Shown here: piece by piece, positions 35,696-44,422 of the stretch
How the letters are laid out: each line of letters begins with the position of its first letter
How positions within the stretch are numbered: position 1 is the first letter of the stretch
Assembly (NCBI GenBank): GCA_945868435.1
Contig: CAMBLG010000004.1
Coordinates: 124,001-188,000 of the forward strand
Length of the DNA: 64,000 nt
From: an uncultured Lachnospiraceae bacterium
Lineage (GTDB): Bacteria > Bacillota > Clostridia > Lachnospirales > Lachnospiraceae
Direction: 5' to 3'
Made by a program: the position numbers and the translations under genes
Notes under the pieces: model-generated
The model's input: only the letters and a program-made list of their open reading frames with translations
What the model was told of the DNA's origin: nothing
Databases searched by the model: none

Positions 35696-36454
35696 TTACC
35701 AGCCCAAATCCATGAGCCAGTTGTTCAGGGCTCGTTCCCGCTCCTTTGGGGAACAATCATTAAGTAAATTATATTCTCCCTGAATCGTTCCGTCTACTAT
35801 ATAAAGAACTCTGGAGCATTTTGCCGCCACTTTTGCGTCATGGGTTACCATCATGATGGTAGTACCTTCCCGGTTCAGCTTCACCAGTTCCTCCATCACT
35901 TCATCGGAGGAAGTGCGGTTCAAAGCACCTGTTGGCTCATCCGCGAAAAGCAAGCGCGGTTTATTGATCATACTTTTGCAAATACATGCCCTCTGAAGCT
36001 GCCCGCCGGACACCTCATTGATGTCATTGTCTGCAATCTCAATGATTCCCAGCTTCCGCATCAGAGCCTCCCCCCTCTGCATCTTTTCCTTTTTGGTCTC
36101 TTTTGTCTTTTTGCTCTGCATGGCAGGCAACACAATATTATCCAGAATCGTGAGATTTTTCATCATATACATCTGTTGAAAAATGAATCCCATCTCATCC
36201 AAACGCAAAGCGGCCAGTTCGTTTCCATCCAGCTTCGCAATGTTTTTGTCCTCGAAAAACACGTCTCCACCGGTTGCGTCATCCATGCCGGATACGGTAT
36301 ACAATAGTGTGGATTTTCCGGAGCCGGAGGGGCCCATGATTGCCACCATCTCTCCCTCCTTCACGGAAAAATTGATATTCTTTAATACGTTGTTCTGTCT
36401 TTTATCTACGATATAGGTCTTACAAAGATCTCTGGCTTCCAAAATTGTTTTCAT
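35696..36454 (-). CDS. ABC transporter ATP-binding protein (BceA/MacB type)
   Basis: The 252-residue protein has Walker A GPSGSGKST, the Q-loop in EMGFIFQQMYM, signature VSGGQLQRA, Walker B LLFADEPTGAL and switch MVTHD. The sequence type and the large FtsX permease next to it point to the BceAB group, which in Firmicutes detoxifies or senses peptide antibiotics together with a two-component system. It follows the permease by 50 bp. The ATPase looks intact, while its regulator and kinase are remnants. Confidence 0.92.
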   Translation of the reverse strand: MKTILEARDLCKTYIVDKRQNNVLKNINFSVKEGEMVAIMGPSGSGKSTLLYTVSGMDDATGGDVFFEDKNIAKLDGNELAALRLDEMGFIFQQMYMMKNLTILDNIVLPAMQSKKTKETKKEKMQRGEALMRKLGIIEIADNDINEVSGGQLQRACICKSMINKPRLLFADEPTGALNRTSSDEVMEELVKLNREGTTIMMVTHDAKVAAKCSRVLYIVDGTIQGEYNLLNDCSPKERERALNNWLMDLGW

Positions 36455-36504
36455 TGTTTTCTCCTTTTTTATATGTGTTAGGTTTTCGTTGAAAACCTAA
36501 CACA

Positions 36505-38598
36505 TTACTCAATATTTGCGGTGTCGGAACTCTTGATTGTTCTGGTGTAAAGCGCGGTCAGCCACGCAACAACAACCGTGACGAACAGGATTGCCCCCGG
36601 ATACAGCACAAATATCTGCAGTACATCGATGTTGTACTTTATTCTGCTGGCTCCCATCATTCCAAAAATCGGGGTAATACACAGCTTCGTCATCGGTATG
36701 GACAGCACTGCCGCCAGAATCACAGCAATGAGCGCGGCCAGACCAAACCTGCACACCTGCCAGCAAACTACGGTTTCGTCCCGAAAACCGATGGCTTTCA
36801 GCATCGCGATTTGCGCCTTTTCATCCGCTATAAAGCTTCGCTCCATAAGAATGGTCACAAGCATAACCACCACAATAGTGATGGCGAGAAGCAGCCATTG
36901 TACTGCCTCCATGGTATCCACCACGCCGATGCAGTCCACACAGTAAGCGGTCTGGTCAAAGACCTTGTCGGTGTCAAACAGCACTTTGATCCGCGCAATG
37001 CGATCCGCCAGCTCTTCTTCATTCGGCTGATCTGCAAAATTAATCTGATACGAGAAGGCACTGGCAATATGGGTAAAATCCGTGGGTGCAGTCTCGTGCA
37101 AACGCACAATCTCGCCCAACTGGTTCATAGTCTGAAAATATGCAGTGACCATGCACTCACGCGTCTGATCCCCGTAATCTATGGTTACATAATCCCCTAT
37201 CTTCGCGCCGGTCAATTCCGAAATCTGCGGTGTGATTGCAATCTCATTCCCGTTTTGAGGCATCTCTCCCTCATAATATTCATAGTCCGTTGCCCGGGTG
37301 TGCAATCCCTGCTGGCAGGTCAGATTATAGACCTCACCTTCGAATGTCAGCTTATACTTATACTGAAGCTCAATACAGACCTCGGATGGCATTCCATTTT
37401 TCCCCAGCATCTCTGCCAGTTCATCCAGCCGCGCCTCCATATCCTCCTTTGTATGCCCGCTCATATATTCCATGACCTCCTGGACATCCGTGACGTAGAC
37501 ATCACTTGCGGTTCCGAAGGTTCCCACAAGGTTCGGGCTTTTCATTGTCTGTGTCGTATTCACAATCATCAGCACCAGCAGCGTACAGATGCTGAAGGAC
37601 AGAATGATAGTCAAAAAACGCCTCGGACTGCTTATGATATCATTGACTGCCATATACAGACTTGGTGAAAAATAACTTTTTCCAATGCGATAGATGGATT
37701 TTTTCTTATAGCGTTCCCCTGTCTGACCGCTTCGGATGGCATCCACAGGAGAGGCTTTTTTCACCTTTCCCGTACACAAATACGCAAACAGTACAATGAC
37801 AAATACCACAAGAAGTGCGCCCATCAGATTAATCCAGTATCCATGAGAATTTCCCAATACCATATTTTCACTGACGGACTTCAGGAGCATGGCACCGAAT
37901 GGAATACTGATGAAAAAGCCAATCCCCGCTCCCACCACCGCCAGCATGAGATATTTCCCGATGTACAGGCTGCGAATGCGGATGTTCGGAATTCCGATTG
38001 CCTTCATAACACCGATTTCCCGATACTCCTCCACAATAGTGAAGGATATGGTAAACCGCAGGACCACAAAGGATACAATGATCAGACAGACACTTAACAC
38101 CAGCGTCATATCCACCGCTCCGTGCTGTATCCGAATTGTATTTCCACGCTCCAGATGATTCTCTTCCATAAAATTGCCGGATACATAGGCATGCCCCTTG
38201 GTAATATCGGTGACCTCCCGATTATCCGTGTCAAAGAACTTAATCCGGCTACCACCGATACTCTGGATAATGACCGAGTTTTTGGTCTTAACCTTTTCTC
38301 CCTGCGCAGTGAAATTCTTTTCGGCTGCATAGATTACATTTTCCAGCCGGTAGTTCTCCACCGCAGGCTCGTCTTCCAGAATCGGGTCCAGCGCGCCGAT
38401 GGCATTGTCGCCCATGGTGATCACCACGTAATCGCCGATTCCTGCCAGGTCAAAATAATAGTCCGTCCCACTCATGACGGTCACCACGTTATTGACTCCG
38501 CTGGCCACAAACATCGTTGCCAGAATGATGAACAAGAGCAATATGATGTTCATGGTCTTTTTTCGTTTCAAATCTTTTCCTAAACTTTTTAACAGCAT
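36505..38598 (-). CDS. FtsX-like ABC transporter permease, probably with internal deletion
   Basis: The 697-residue protein has an N-terminal helix (17-36), an extracellular region, three helices (about 166-285; SVCLIIVSFVVLRFTISF), a second helix at about 335, a larger extracellular domain (about 360-560) and three C-terminal helices, i.e. two FtsX halves. At residues about 158-165 the extracellular part jumps directly from GNTIRIQHG to the next helix; I expect another 80-100 residues there in related permeases, so an in-frame deletion near 38110-38125 is likely. Transport may be lost. It is the first gene of the locus. Confidence 0.82.
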   Translation of the reverse strand: MLLKSLGKDLKRKKTMNIILLLFIILATMFVASGVNNVVTVMSGTDYYFDLAGIGDYVVITMGDNAIGALDPILEDEPAVENYRLENVIYAAEKNFTAQGEKVKTKNSVIIQSIGGSRIKFFDTDNREVTDITKGHAYVSGNFMEENHLERGNTIRIQHGAVDMTLVLSVCLIIVSFVVLRFTISFTIVEEYREIGVMKAIGIPNIRIRSLYIGKYLMLAVVGAGIGFFISIPFGAMLLKSVSENMVLGNSHGYWINLMGALLVVFVIVLFAYLCTGKVKKASPVDAIRSGQTGERYKKKSIYRIGKSYFSPSLYMAVNDIISSPRRFLTIILSFSICTLLVLMIVNTTQTMKSPNLVGTFGTASDVYVTDVQEVMEYMSGHTKEDMEARLDELAEMLGKNGMPSEVCIELQYKYKLTFEGEVYNLTCQQGLHTRATDYEYYEGEMPQNGNEIAITPQISELTGAKIGDYVTIDYGDQTRECMVTAYFQTMNQLGEIVRLHETAPTDFTHIASAFSYQINFADQPNEEELADRIARIKVLFDTDKVFDQTAYCVDCIGVVDTMEAVQWLLLAITIVVVMLVTILMERSFIADEKAQIAMLKAIGFRDETVVCWQVCRFGLAALIAVILAAVLSIPMTKLCITPIFGMMGASRIKYNIDVLQIFVLYPGAILFVTVVVAWLTALYTRTIKSSDTANIE

Positions 38599-38665
38599 CT
38601 TGTTTTCCTCCCTGTCTGTTCCGATTCTAACAGGGGAATTATTAAATAATCCTTAAATGCACAAA

Positions 38666-38699
38666 AGCCATTACAGAGATTCTCATCTCCATAATGGCT
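38666..38699 (-). terminator. Terminator after hipA
   Basis: AGCCATTA (38666-38673) pairs with TAATGGCT (38692-38699), with an inner GAGAT/ATCTC stem. On the minus strand TTTTG follows. It lies 5 bp after the hipA stop. Confidence 0.65.
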
Positions 38700-38703
38700 A
38701 TTC

Positions 38704-39966
38704 CTAAAAAATAACTTTTTTCATTGCATCTCTTACTGATAACACATCTTGAAATCCCATTTGATTCAACTCATCTGCCGCAGCATCAATACATATTTCT
38801 ATCTTATCTGATAAAAGGTCAAAATTCTTCATTGCAAACTTTTCTCCCAGTCCCACCTCGCCTGCGGCTTGAATAAAGGTATCTCGATTGATTTTTGTAA
38901 TATCAGGTTCTCCCCCAAGATAGAACGACATTTCATTTGTTGTACCATAAATCCTTGTACACACAATATCATATGCCGGCGCAAGACGAACACTTTTGAA
39001 ATCAGAACTATACAGCAAAGAATAATTCTTCACATGACAATCTGTATTTCCAATAAGATAGTTAAATACAATCCGATTCCATAATTTCTGCCTATCTTCA
39101 ACCGGATTCGAAGAATAGTCATTTAGGAGCTTAAACATTCTTTTCATATAAGAAGTATTATCTTTCTCATATTTTTCAGGAGAAGGAATTCCCATTGCCT
39201 GAGCAAAATCTTCCTGATGCAAACGAAACGGACACTCCAAATCTCCAATGAAAATATCTGAATGTAAGTCCCTGTCATACCTCCTTGTTGCATACAGAAT
39301 TTCTGTCTCCGAACCGTTCCCAAGATTGACAATAAAACTATCGGGCACATCGATTCCCATTTTTTTCGCAGTGAGCATACATAATTGCTCATTCAATACA
39401 ATTCGATTCAAACGAACATGACTCTGTTTTACAATATGCGTACTAGCCGCTCTTCCCTTTGGCAAATACCATTGATTTTTCAAACTATCATAGTATAATC
39501 CCACCTTGCCGGATGCTCCTGTAAGAGATAAATGCGTCTCCATTAATAATTCTGTAGATTTAGTTGCTCCCTCCGAGGCAAGAGCGTGAACCTGCTCATG
39601 CGTTAAGGGTTCATAGGATGACCGATTTATATTTTCTTCACTTCCTTGAACACAAATCGCGCCCAAACATTCTTGTCCAAGCTTCTCTAATATAGCCAGA
39701 TAATCACTTTCATCCACTTTCGCCCAGCTTGCAACTGCCCGTCTTGAAAATCCTTCCGGTAATAAGCCTTCGAAAAAACATTTTGTCTCTCTTGGGCTGA
39801 AGTAACCTTTCTTTAGCGGTAAACTAATAGAAATAGGTCTTATTCCTGGAATGGACAAATACTCATCTGCATATTTGAATCGTGCATCTTCACAATTTTT
39901 TCCTTCAATAACCCCAACCAAACACTGTTTTCCTTCAATTTCAATACTGACCTGTAACTCCTTCAT
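38704..39966 (-). CDS. hipA: HipA family serine/threonine kinase toxin
   Basis: The 420-residue length fits HipA. Motifs: HLSLTGASGKVGLYY (about 145-159, phosphate loop with the autophosphorylated serine region), FNYLIGNTDCHVKN (301-314, catalytic Asp309 and Asn314) and APAYDIV (Asp333, metal). The N-terminal lobe contains FFEGLLPEG, a HipA N1 mark. HipA of E. coli phosphorylates glutamyl-tRNA synthetase and causes dormancy; the target here is not known. The gene begins 3 bp after the stop of hipB, so the antitoxin is translated first. Confidence 0.92.
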   Translation of the reverse strand: MKELQVSIEIEGKQCLVGVIEGKNCEDARFKYADEYLSIPGIRPISISLPLKKGYFSPRETKCFFEGLLPEGFSRRAVASWAKVDESDYLAILEKLGQECLGAICVQGSEENINRSSYEPLTHEQVHALASEGATKSTELLMETHLSLTGASGKVGLYYDSLKNQWYLPKGRAASTHIVKQSHVRLNRIVLNEQLCMLTAKKMGIDVPDSFIVNLGNGSETEILYATRRYDRDLHSDIFIGDLECPFRLHQEDFAQAMGIPSPEKYEKDNTSYMKRMFKLLNDYSSNPVEDRQKLWNRIVFNYLIGNTDCHVKNYSLLYSSDFKSVRLAPAYDIVCTRIYGTTNEMSFYLGGEPDITKINRDTFIQAAGEVGLGEKFAMKNFDLLSDKIEICIDAAADELNQMGFQDVLSVRDAMKKVIF

Positions 39967-39969
39967 CCT

Positions 39970-40182
39970 CTATGTCCTCTCATTCATTTCAACATCAAGC
40001 CCTAAAAGATTGGCCAAAAATATAGCTTTCCCAAGCTCTGCTGTGACCTTTCCATTCTCCAGATTAGAAATAAAGCTTGTGCTAAAACCGGTTACCTCCG
40101 CCAAGTATGCCTGTGTATATCCCATACGCTTTCTTTGTTGCTGAATCGCCTTTCCAAAATCCACGACACTGGTTATTTTCAT
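39970..40182 (-). CDS. hipB: HipB-like XRE antitoxin
   Basis: A 70-residue Cro/C1-type helix-turn-helix protein: QRKRMGYTQAYLAEVTGFS and TSFISNLENGKVTAELG form the helices. AGGAGG lies 5 bases before the ATG. It directly precedes hipA, and the promoter region has three matching inverted sites, as expected for an antitoxin that represses its own operon. Confidence 0.9.
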   Translation of the reverse strand: MKITSVVDFGKAIQQQRKRMGYTQAYLAEVTGFSTSFISNLENGKVTAELGKAIFLANLLGLDVEMNERT

Positions 40183-40200
40183 ATGCGCCTCCTAAATTTT

Positions 40201-40294
40201 GCCGTACAACTAAATTTAATTGCTTTCGCAAAAATTTAGCCGTACGACAATATATAGTACACTAATTATACTTTTCGTCGTACGGCTATGTCAA
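40201..40294 (-). promoter_or_regulatory. hipBA promoter with three operators
   Basis: On the minus strand TTGACA (40289-40294) and TATAAT (40265-40270) are spaced by 18 bp. Site 1 GTCGTACGGCTA (40277-40288 on the plus strand) fills that spacer; site 2 TAGCCGTACGAC (40237-40248), its exact reverse complement, lies downstream of the -10; a third, GCCGTACAAC (40201-40210), lies next to the ribosome site. The placement fits repression by HipB. Confidence 0.8.
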
Positions 40295-40318
40295 GACTAT
40301 TACCCATTTTACAACCAT

Positions 40319-40708
40319 TCACCCTAGAAAAACCTCAGCCTTCACAATGGCAATTCCCTGCTCCTCATCTCCCAGCACAAGAAGCTGGTCTCCAGGCTGA
40401 ATGTCAAAGATTTTCCGGGCCTTGGCCGGAATGACGATCTGTCCCTTCTCTCCTACCGTCACCAGACCAAAGGCATGCTTCCCCTTGGGTGGGACGCATA
40501 AACCACAGGCATCATTCTCGTAGTTCACCAGATCATCCAGTGTCACGCCGAAGAGTTCCGCCAACACCCTGCATTTTTCAATGTCCGGCAAGGACTCTCC
40601 CGTCTCCCATTTGGACAGGGTCTGTCTGGACACATTGACTTTTTCCGCCAATTCCTCCTGAGACATGTGATTAATCTTGCGCAATTGAATCAGATTACTG
40701 TGAAACAT
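40319..40708 (-). CDS. HTH (XRE) plus AbrB/MazE-domain regulator
   Basis: Residues 1-60 are an XRE helix-turn-helix (QEELAEKVNVSRQTLSKWETG). Residues about 78-125 are a SpoVT-AbrB swapped-hairpin domain (LVTVGEKGQIVIPAKARKIFDI, then QPGDQLLVLGD). Both halves bind DNA in their families, so a single protein has two DNA-binding modules. Its start overlaps the 3' end of the acyltransferase gene by 14 bp, so it is coupled to it and may regulate that operon through the inverted repeat at 41847. Confidence 0.9.
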   Translation of the reverse strand: MFHSNLIQLRKINHMSQEELAEKVNVSRQTLSKWETGESLPDIEKCRVLAELFGVTLDDLVNYENDACGLCVPPKGKHAFGLVTVGEKGQIVIPAKARKIFDIQPGDQLLVLGDEEQGIAIVKAEVFLG

Positions 40709-41780
40709 GCTTCTCCTTCTTTTTGATACCGAGCACGCACCAGCGTATCACCGGAATTCTCGATATCAGTTCATACAATAAAAATCCACCCGCATAGGCC
40801 GCCACCCCTGCAATCAGGTAGGAAGGCAGTGCCGAAAGGCTTGTATCGTTTTTCATCCAGTAAGCCACTGCTGCCAGCGGCAGGTAATGGAACACATACA
40901 GGCCAAAGCTTTTCTTCGTCATCCACGCGGCAAAAGGCGAAGTGAAATCTCCCCACCGCTTCATTCCCGCGAATATGGCGAGAATTGCGATCCATCCGTA
41001 GGCAATGGAAAACGGACTGTTTACCACCGGCTCCGCAGCATAGTTTTCTCCAAAGTAGTAGTACACATACCCACAGCCCAAAGCTATCGCAGCAACTGCA
41101 AGAACATGCCAGTATTTGCTCAGCCGCTCCACCACCGACTCATGGGCGAACACGAAATATCCCAGGAAAAAGCTGATGCCATAAATTCCGAACCGATACA
41201 CCACAATTACCGGTGTATTCAGGATTTGGGCAAACACCCATACCACAACGCCAAGGATCACCAGCACAAGCGAATTGGCCTTCTCTCCAAGCCGATAGAG
41301 CTTTCCTTTCTCCCATTTGCGAACCACTGCCAGCACCATAGACAAAATCCACAGTACCTGTATGTACCACAGAACTCCCGTGCCGGACAGCACCATGATA
41401 AAATACATAGCAATCTTCGGAACTGTATTCGGCATGGTGTCAAACGCATGACTCATCTGCATGTTAAAGTAACCCAGGATCCACTGGAACACAAACAGAC
41501 CAATGGTGGACGGAACCAACAGTTTTCTTGTTCGTCCTGCAACGAATTCCTTCACGGTGTGGTTCTCCAGATAGTATCTGGAGCTCATGCCCGACACAAC
41601 AAACAGGATTACCATGAACCACGGATACAGGAGATACTGCAGCGCATCCTGATACTGCACTTCGTGAAACGGGCCGATGACGCCTGCATTTATCACGCCG
41701 TTGTACATATAGATGACATGGTACAACACCACCAGAAGAACCGTAATCCAGCGAATATTATCTACATAATACTTTCTCAT
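40695..41780 (-). CDS. Acyltransferase family 3 membrane protein
   Basis: The 361-residue protein begins RKYYVDNIRWITVLLVVLYH, the usual opening with the conserved His/Arg of acyltransferase-3 proteins, and has about ten membrane helices (VSGMSS ... GLYVFHYLPL). Such enzymes O-acylate surface polysaccharides or peptidoglycan. The substrate is unknown. It is the first gene of a two-gene unit with the XRE-AbrB regulator. Confidence 0.88.
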   Translation of the reverse strand: MRKYYVDNIRWITVLLVVLYHVIYMYNGVINAGVIGPFHEVQYQDALQYLLYPWFMVILFVVSGMSSRYYLENHTVKEFVAGRTRKLLVPSTIGLFVFQWILGYFNMQMSHAFDTMPNTVPKIAMYFIMVLSGTGVLWYIQVLWILSMVLAVVRKWEKGKLYRLGEKANSLVLVILGVVVWVFAQILNTPVIVVYRFGIYGISFFLGYFVFAHESVVERLSKYWHVLAVAAIALGCGYVYYYFGENYAAEPVVNSPFSIAYGWIAILAIFAGMKRWGDFTSPFAAWMTKKSFGLYVFHYLPLAAVAYWMKNDTSLSALPSYLIAGVAAYAGGFLLYELISRIPVIRWCVLGIKKKEKHVSQ

Positions 41781-41812
41781 ACATTTCCCACCTTTGCAAC
41801 TATTTTTAACAT

Positions 41813-41883
41813 ATTATACAAAATCGGGGAAACGATTACTACCAATTGATTTTAACAGGATTTGCAGAATTCTGTTAAAATCA
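41813..41883 (-). promoter_or_regulatory. Promoter with upstream inverted repeat for the acyltransferase operon
   Basis: TATAAT is at 41813-41818 on the minus strand without a good -35 box. A perfect 12-bp inverted repeat, TGATTTTAACAG (41847-41858) and CTGTTAAAATCA (41872-41883), is centred about 60 bp upstream of the expected start, a usual place for an activator. From 41884 to 42043 I see only a weak hairpin at 41985-41998 (ATACC/GGTAT), possibly the terminator of the next operon. Confidence 0.5.
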
Positions 41884-42043
41884 GTGGCAACTATACTTTA
41901 TATGCCATGTTTATTTTTCGGCAAAATAAGATATAACAAAAATCATAATCCATAAACATATGCCAGTATTTCCACAATTCAAAAATACCGTAAGGTATCT
42001 AAGTATATCAGGGGGATCTCGTTGTGCTAATCGGACAGGTCAC

Positions 42044-42439
42044 TTATGTCGGAAACCCATCCATGGAAGTTGAAGTATTATCTCCACCCTTATTCTTTCC
42101 AGAAATAATTGCTACAAGAGCAAGTATAGCATTGATCAAGCACCACCCCGACCATATTGCCAAATCTGAATAGTTGCCATAATTAGCAAATCCGATTAAT
42201 GCAGCTAAACCAAAAAGAATAATGAGTGTAATATTTCCACCCTTCTTCACAGATTTTCTTGTTGCGATTGAAACGATTCCACCTGCAAGCATCAACACGG
42301 CTACCAAGAGACCTGCTGAACCAGAGACCTCTCCATTATCCTCTAACGCATTTACAACTCCTGCCGCACATGACTGAAAGGTTACAAGAACAAACAGAAT
42401 AATAGATAGAATACCGGAAACCAACTTCCATACCTTCAT
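42044..42439 (-). CDS. Small membrane protein, about four TM segments
   Basis: The 131-residue protein is mostly hydrophobic helices (LVSGILSIILFVLVTFQS, GLLVAVLMLAGGIVSIA, ITLIILFGLAALIGFA, SGWCLINAILALVAII) with a short polar tail. I recognise no catalytic residues. It follows the duplicated-domain secreted protein by 28 bp and ends the operon with it and the VanZ-like protein. It could be a partner of the nearby kinase system. Confidence 0.75.
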   Translation of the reverse strand: MKVWKLVSGILSIILFVLVTFQSCAAGVVNALEDNGEVSGSAGLLVAVLMLAGGIVSIATRKSVKKGGNITLIILFGLAALIGFANYGNYSDLAIWSGWCLINAILALVAIISGKNKGGDNTSTSMDGFPT

Positions 42440-42467
42440 TTCAGAATCCTCCCTTATATTGTAATTT

Positions 42468-43373
42468 TTAGAATGAAATAGAAATCACATCCGAGTCAAA
42501 AATCGTATCCCATGACTCTAAGTTAAATATATGAAAATACAATTCAACATCTGTAATATCGTCTATAGAATTCTCTTCAAGGTCTGTACTGAAGAATTGA
42601 ACCGCACTCATCGCCTTCTTACCGGCGACAACATCTTCAGACATAGAGGAGTCCACCATAAATCCATTTACAGACACATCTCTTACCTGGATAGTAACAT
42701 TCTGATCTGAATTATTTTCAATATAAAGAATCACTCCTGGTCCCCAGAAAGAATCTTCATCTGACAATCCTTTTCCAACAATCTTAATTCCATCTGTATC
42801 TACTAATACTTCACCAGAGTCATCATATGTTTGTGTATAACTTTCAGCAATGGATGTCTCAACAGTAATAACATCTGTATCTACAATCTCATCCCAGGAC
42901 TCTGAATCAAAAATATGGAATAAAAATTCCATTGTTGCAATATTATCAATTCCACATTCCTTCAATCCAGAAGTTTCAAATGTCAATGAATCATTTGCTT
43001 TTTTTCCGGCAGCAACATCTGCTGACATCACCGTCGGAACCATATATCCATTTACATTCGCATTTCTCGCCTGAATAGTAATACTTTGACTCGAATTATT
43101 CTCAATTAAAACCTGAAGTTCTGTTCCAAGCCAACTATCCTCAAGTCCTGTTGCAGTGATCTTTATATCATTCTCATCATACAATACTTGCTCTCCAATC
43201 GTAATTTCAGTTGTGACATTCTCTGTTGAAGTTTCCTCTGTTGACGAAGCTCCCGAACTAACATCAGAGATCTTTTTGTCTTCACCAGAACCAGAAGAAC
43301 CACTTCCCAATGCCATGGTTGCAAAAAGCAATAGACATAACACTACAGCTAATAATTTAACCCTTTTTTTCAT
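42468..43373 (-). CDS. Secreted protein with two repeated Ig-like domains
   Basis: A signal peptide (residues 1-24, MALGSGSSG end) lacks the lipobox Cys. After a Ser/Thr/Glu-rich linker two copies of a roughly 105-residue domain follow. Matching segments are ENNSSQSITIQARNANVNGY with ENNSDQNVTIQVRDVSVNGF, and FLFHIFDSESWDEIVDTD with LYFHIFNLESWDTIFDSD. The pattern resembles DUF4352/DUF5067-like extracellular beta-sandwiches. Its start lies 17 bp inside the end of the VanZ-like gene, so both are coupled. It probably displays or binds something at the surface. Confidence 0.8.
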   Translation of the reverse strand: MKKRVKLLAVVLCLLLFATMALGSGSSGSGEDKKISDVSSGASSTEETSTENVTTEITIGEQVLYDENDIKITATGLEDSWLGTELQVLIENNSSQSITIQARNANVNGYMVPTVMSADVAAGKKANDSLTFETSGLKECGIDNIATMEFLFHIFDSESWDEIVDTDVITVETSIAESYTQTYDDSGEVLVDTDGIKIVGKGLSDEDSFWGPGVILYIENNSDQNVTIQVRDVSVNGFMVDSSMSEDVVAGKKAMSAVQFFSTDLEENSIDDITDVELYFHIFNLESWDTIFDSDVISISF

Positions 43374-43812
43374 ATCTCTTTTGTACCTCCTCTAAAAAAT
43401 ATTTTTTTATAATAAATACAGCAACTACCTCCGCAAGAAATTCAACTATAATGTCCAGTACATCAAATGTTCCCTCAACGAATGGTGTAAGCTGAAGAAT
43501 CTCCATAACTGCTGACAAAGTAAATGCAATTACAAATATCTTCAATAAATCTGCTGAATTATTACCAATAATAAAATATAGTGCAAACACTAACGCATAT
43601 CCCCACATCATATCCAGCATATAGTTGCGAATAAACTTCACAAGCCAAAAACTTGAATCTATACAGCTAATATGCATGACTTTGCCAAGAAATGTATCAA
43701 TCCATTCTACGAATAATACATCTGGCGATATGAGATAGTAAATTATAGTTCCAATAATTATTGGACCCCAAATATTGATTACTAGAAAAGCTGTTTTATT
43801 GTTTTTATTCAC
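43357..43812 (-). CDS. VanZ-like membrane protein
   Basis: The 151-residue protein has about four membrane segments and the VanZ-like ending LSAVMEILQLTPFVEGTFDVLDIIVEF, where EILQL and the F(D)xxDI pattern are typical. VanZ-like proteins often affect envelope or glycopeptide response, but function here is unknown. It is the first gene of a three-gene unit with the repeated-domain secreted protein and the small membrane protein. Confidence 0.8.
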   Translation of the reverse strand: MNKNNKTAFLVINIWGPIIIGTIIYYLISPDVLFVEWIDTFLGKVMHISCIDSSFWLVKFIRNYMLDMMWGYALVFALYFIIGNNSADLLKIFVIAFTLSAVMEILQLTPFVEGTFDVLDIIVEFLAEVVAVFIIKKYFLEEVQKRYEKKG

Positions 43813-43903
43813 TCAATCCTCTTTTTATCTGTCAGAACATGTGACTATTATACTACTTATTCGGAAAAATGTTCCCCCCGTCACGGTGGTAATCGTATGT
43901 TTT

Positions 43904-44365
43904 TTAGTCCTGAGAGCCGCTCGTTCGAAGCGGCTCCATTCCGTGTTTTTTAAGCAATTCATTAACATCAATAATACTTCCCGGTCTCTCGTTAAACATT
44001 ATCATCATGAATGCGTCTCGTGGTATCTTTGCATATAGTTCCGGCATCTCATATTTTTTCAAAGCTCGCTGTGTTTCATCAAGGCTTAGCTCCGACGCAT
44101 AACATATTCTTAAAATTATATCTCTCTGCTTCGTATGTTTTTCTCCGGAAAGCAACTTATATCCATATCGTTCAGGAATATCTGCTTTCAGAAAAACCGT
44201 TTGCTGAGTAATCCCCTTTTCACGAAGTAATGTTTTTATATAAACAGAGAACGCATCCTCTGCTATATTCATACTATCTTTGTTATCTTTGCAATACTTA
44301 TCAAATTCGGATAAATGCGTTTTACCCAAAACCTCCGCAAGCTCTTTTGTATTTTTTTCACTCAT
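43904..44365 (-). CDS. Helix-turn-helix protein paired with the Ser/Thr kinase
   Basis: The 153-residue protein (from ATG 44365, with AGGAG 6 bases upstream; an earlier ATG has no site) has an HTH-like core: LLREKGITQQTVFLKADIPERYGYKLLSGEKHTK, with the pattern of XRE proteins, followed by RICYASELSLDETQRALK. The C-terminal third (MPELYAKIPRDAFMMIMFN) contains no known domain. It is divergent from the kinase gene, with only about 57 bp between, so it likely regulates or partners the kinase. It might be a kinase substrate; that is an inference. Confidence 0.75.
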   Translation of the reverse strand: MSEKNTKELAEVLGKTHLSEFDKYCKDNKDSMNIAEDAFSVYIKTLLREKGITQQTVFLKADIPERYGYKLLSGEKHTKQRDIILRICYASELSLDETQRALKKYEMPELYAKIPRDAFMMIMFNERPGSIIDVNELLKKHGMEPLRTSGSQD

Positions 44366-44422
44366 TTCTGCTCCTATCTGATATAATAAACTCAACATCA
44401 TTAGTAGGAAAGGGATGATAAT

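Noticed and set aside
35585-35756. Upstream extension of the kinase remnant
   Set aside because: These codons overlap the ABC ATPase end and the response-regulator remnant in another frame; the opening is chance.
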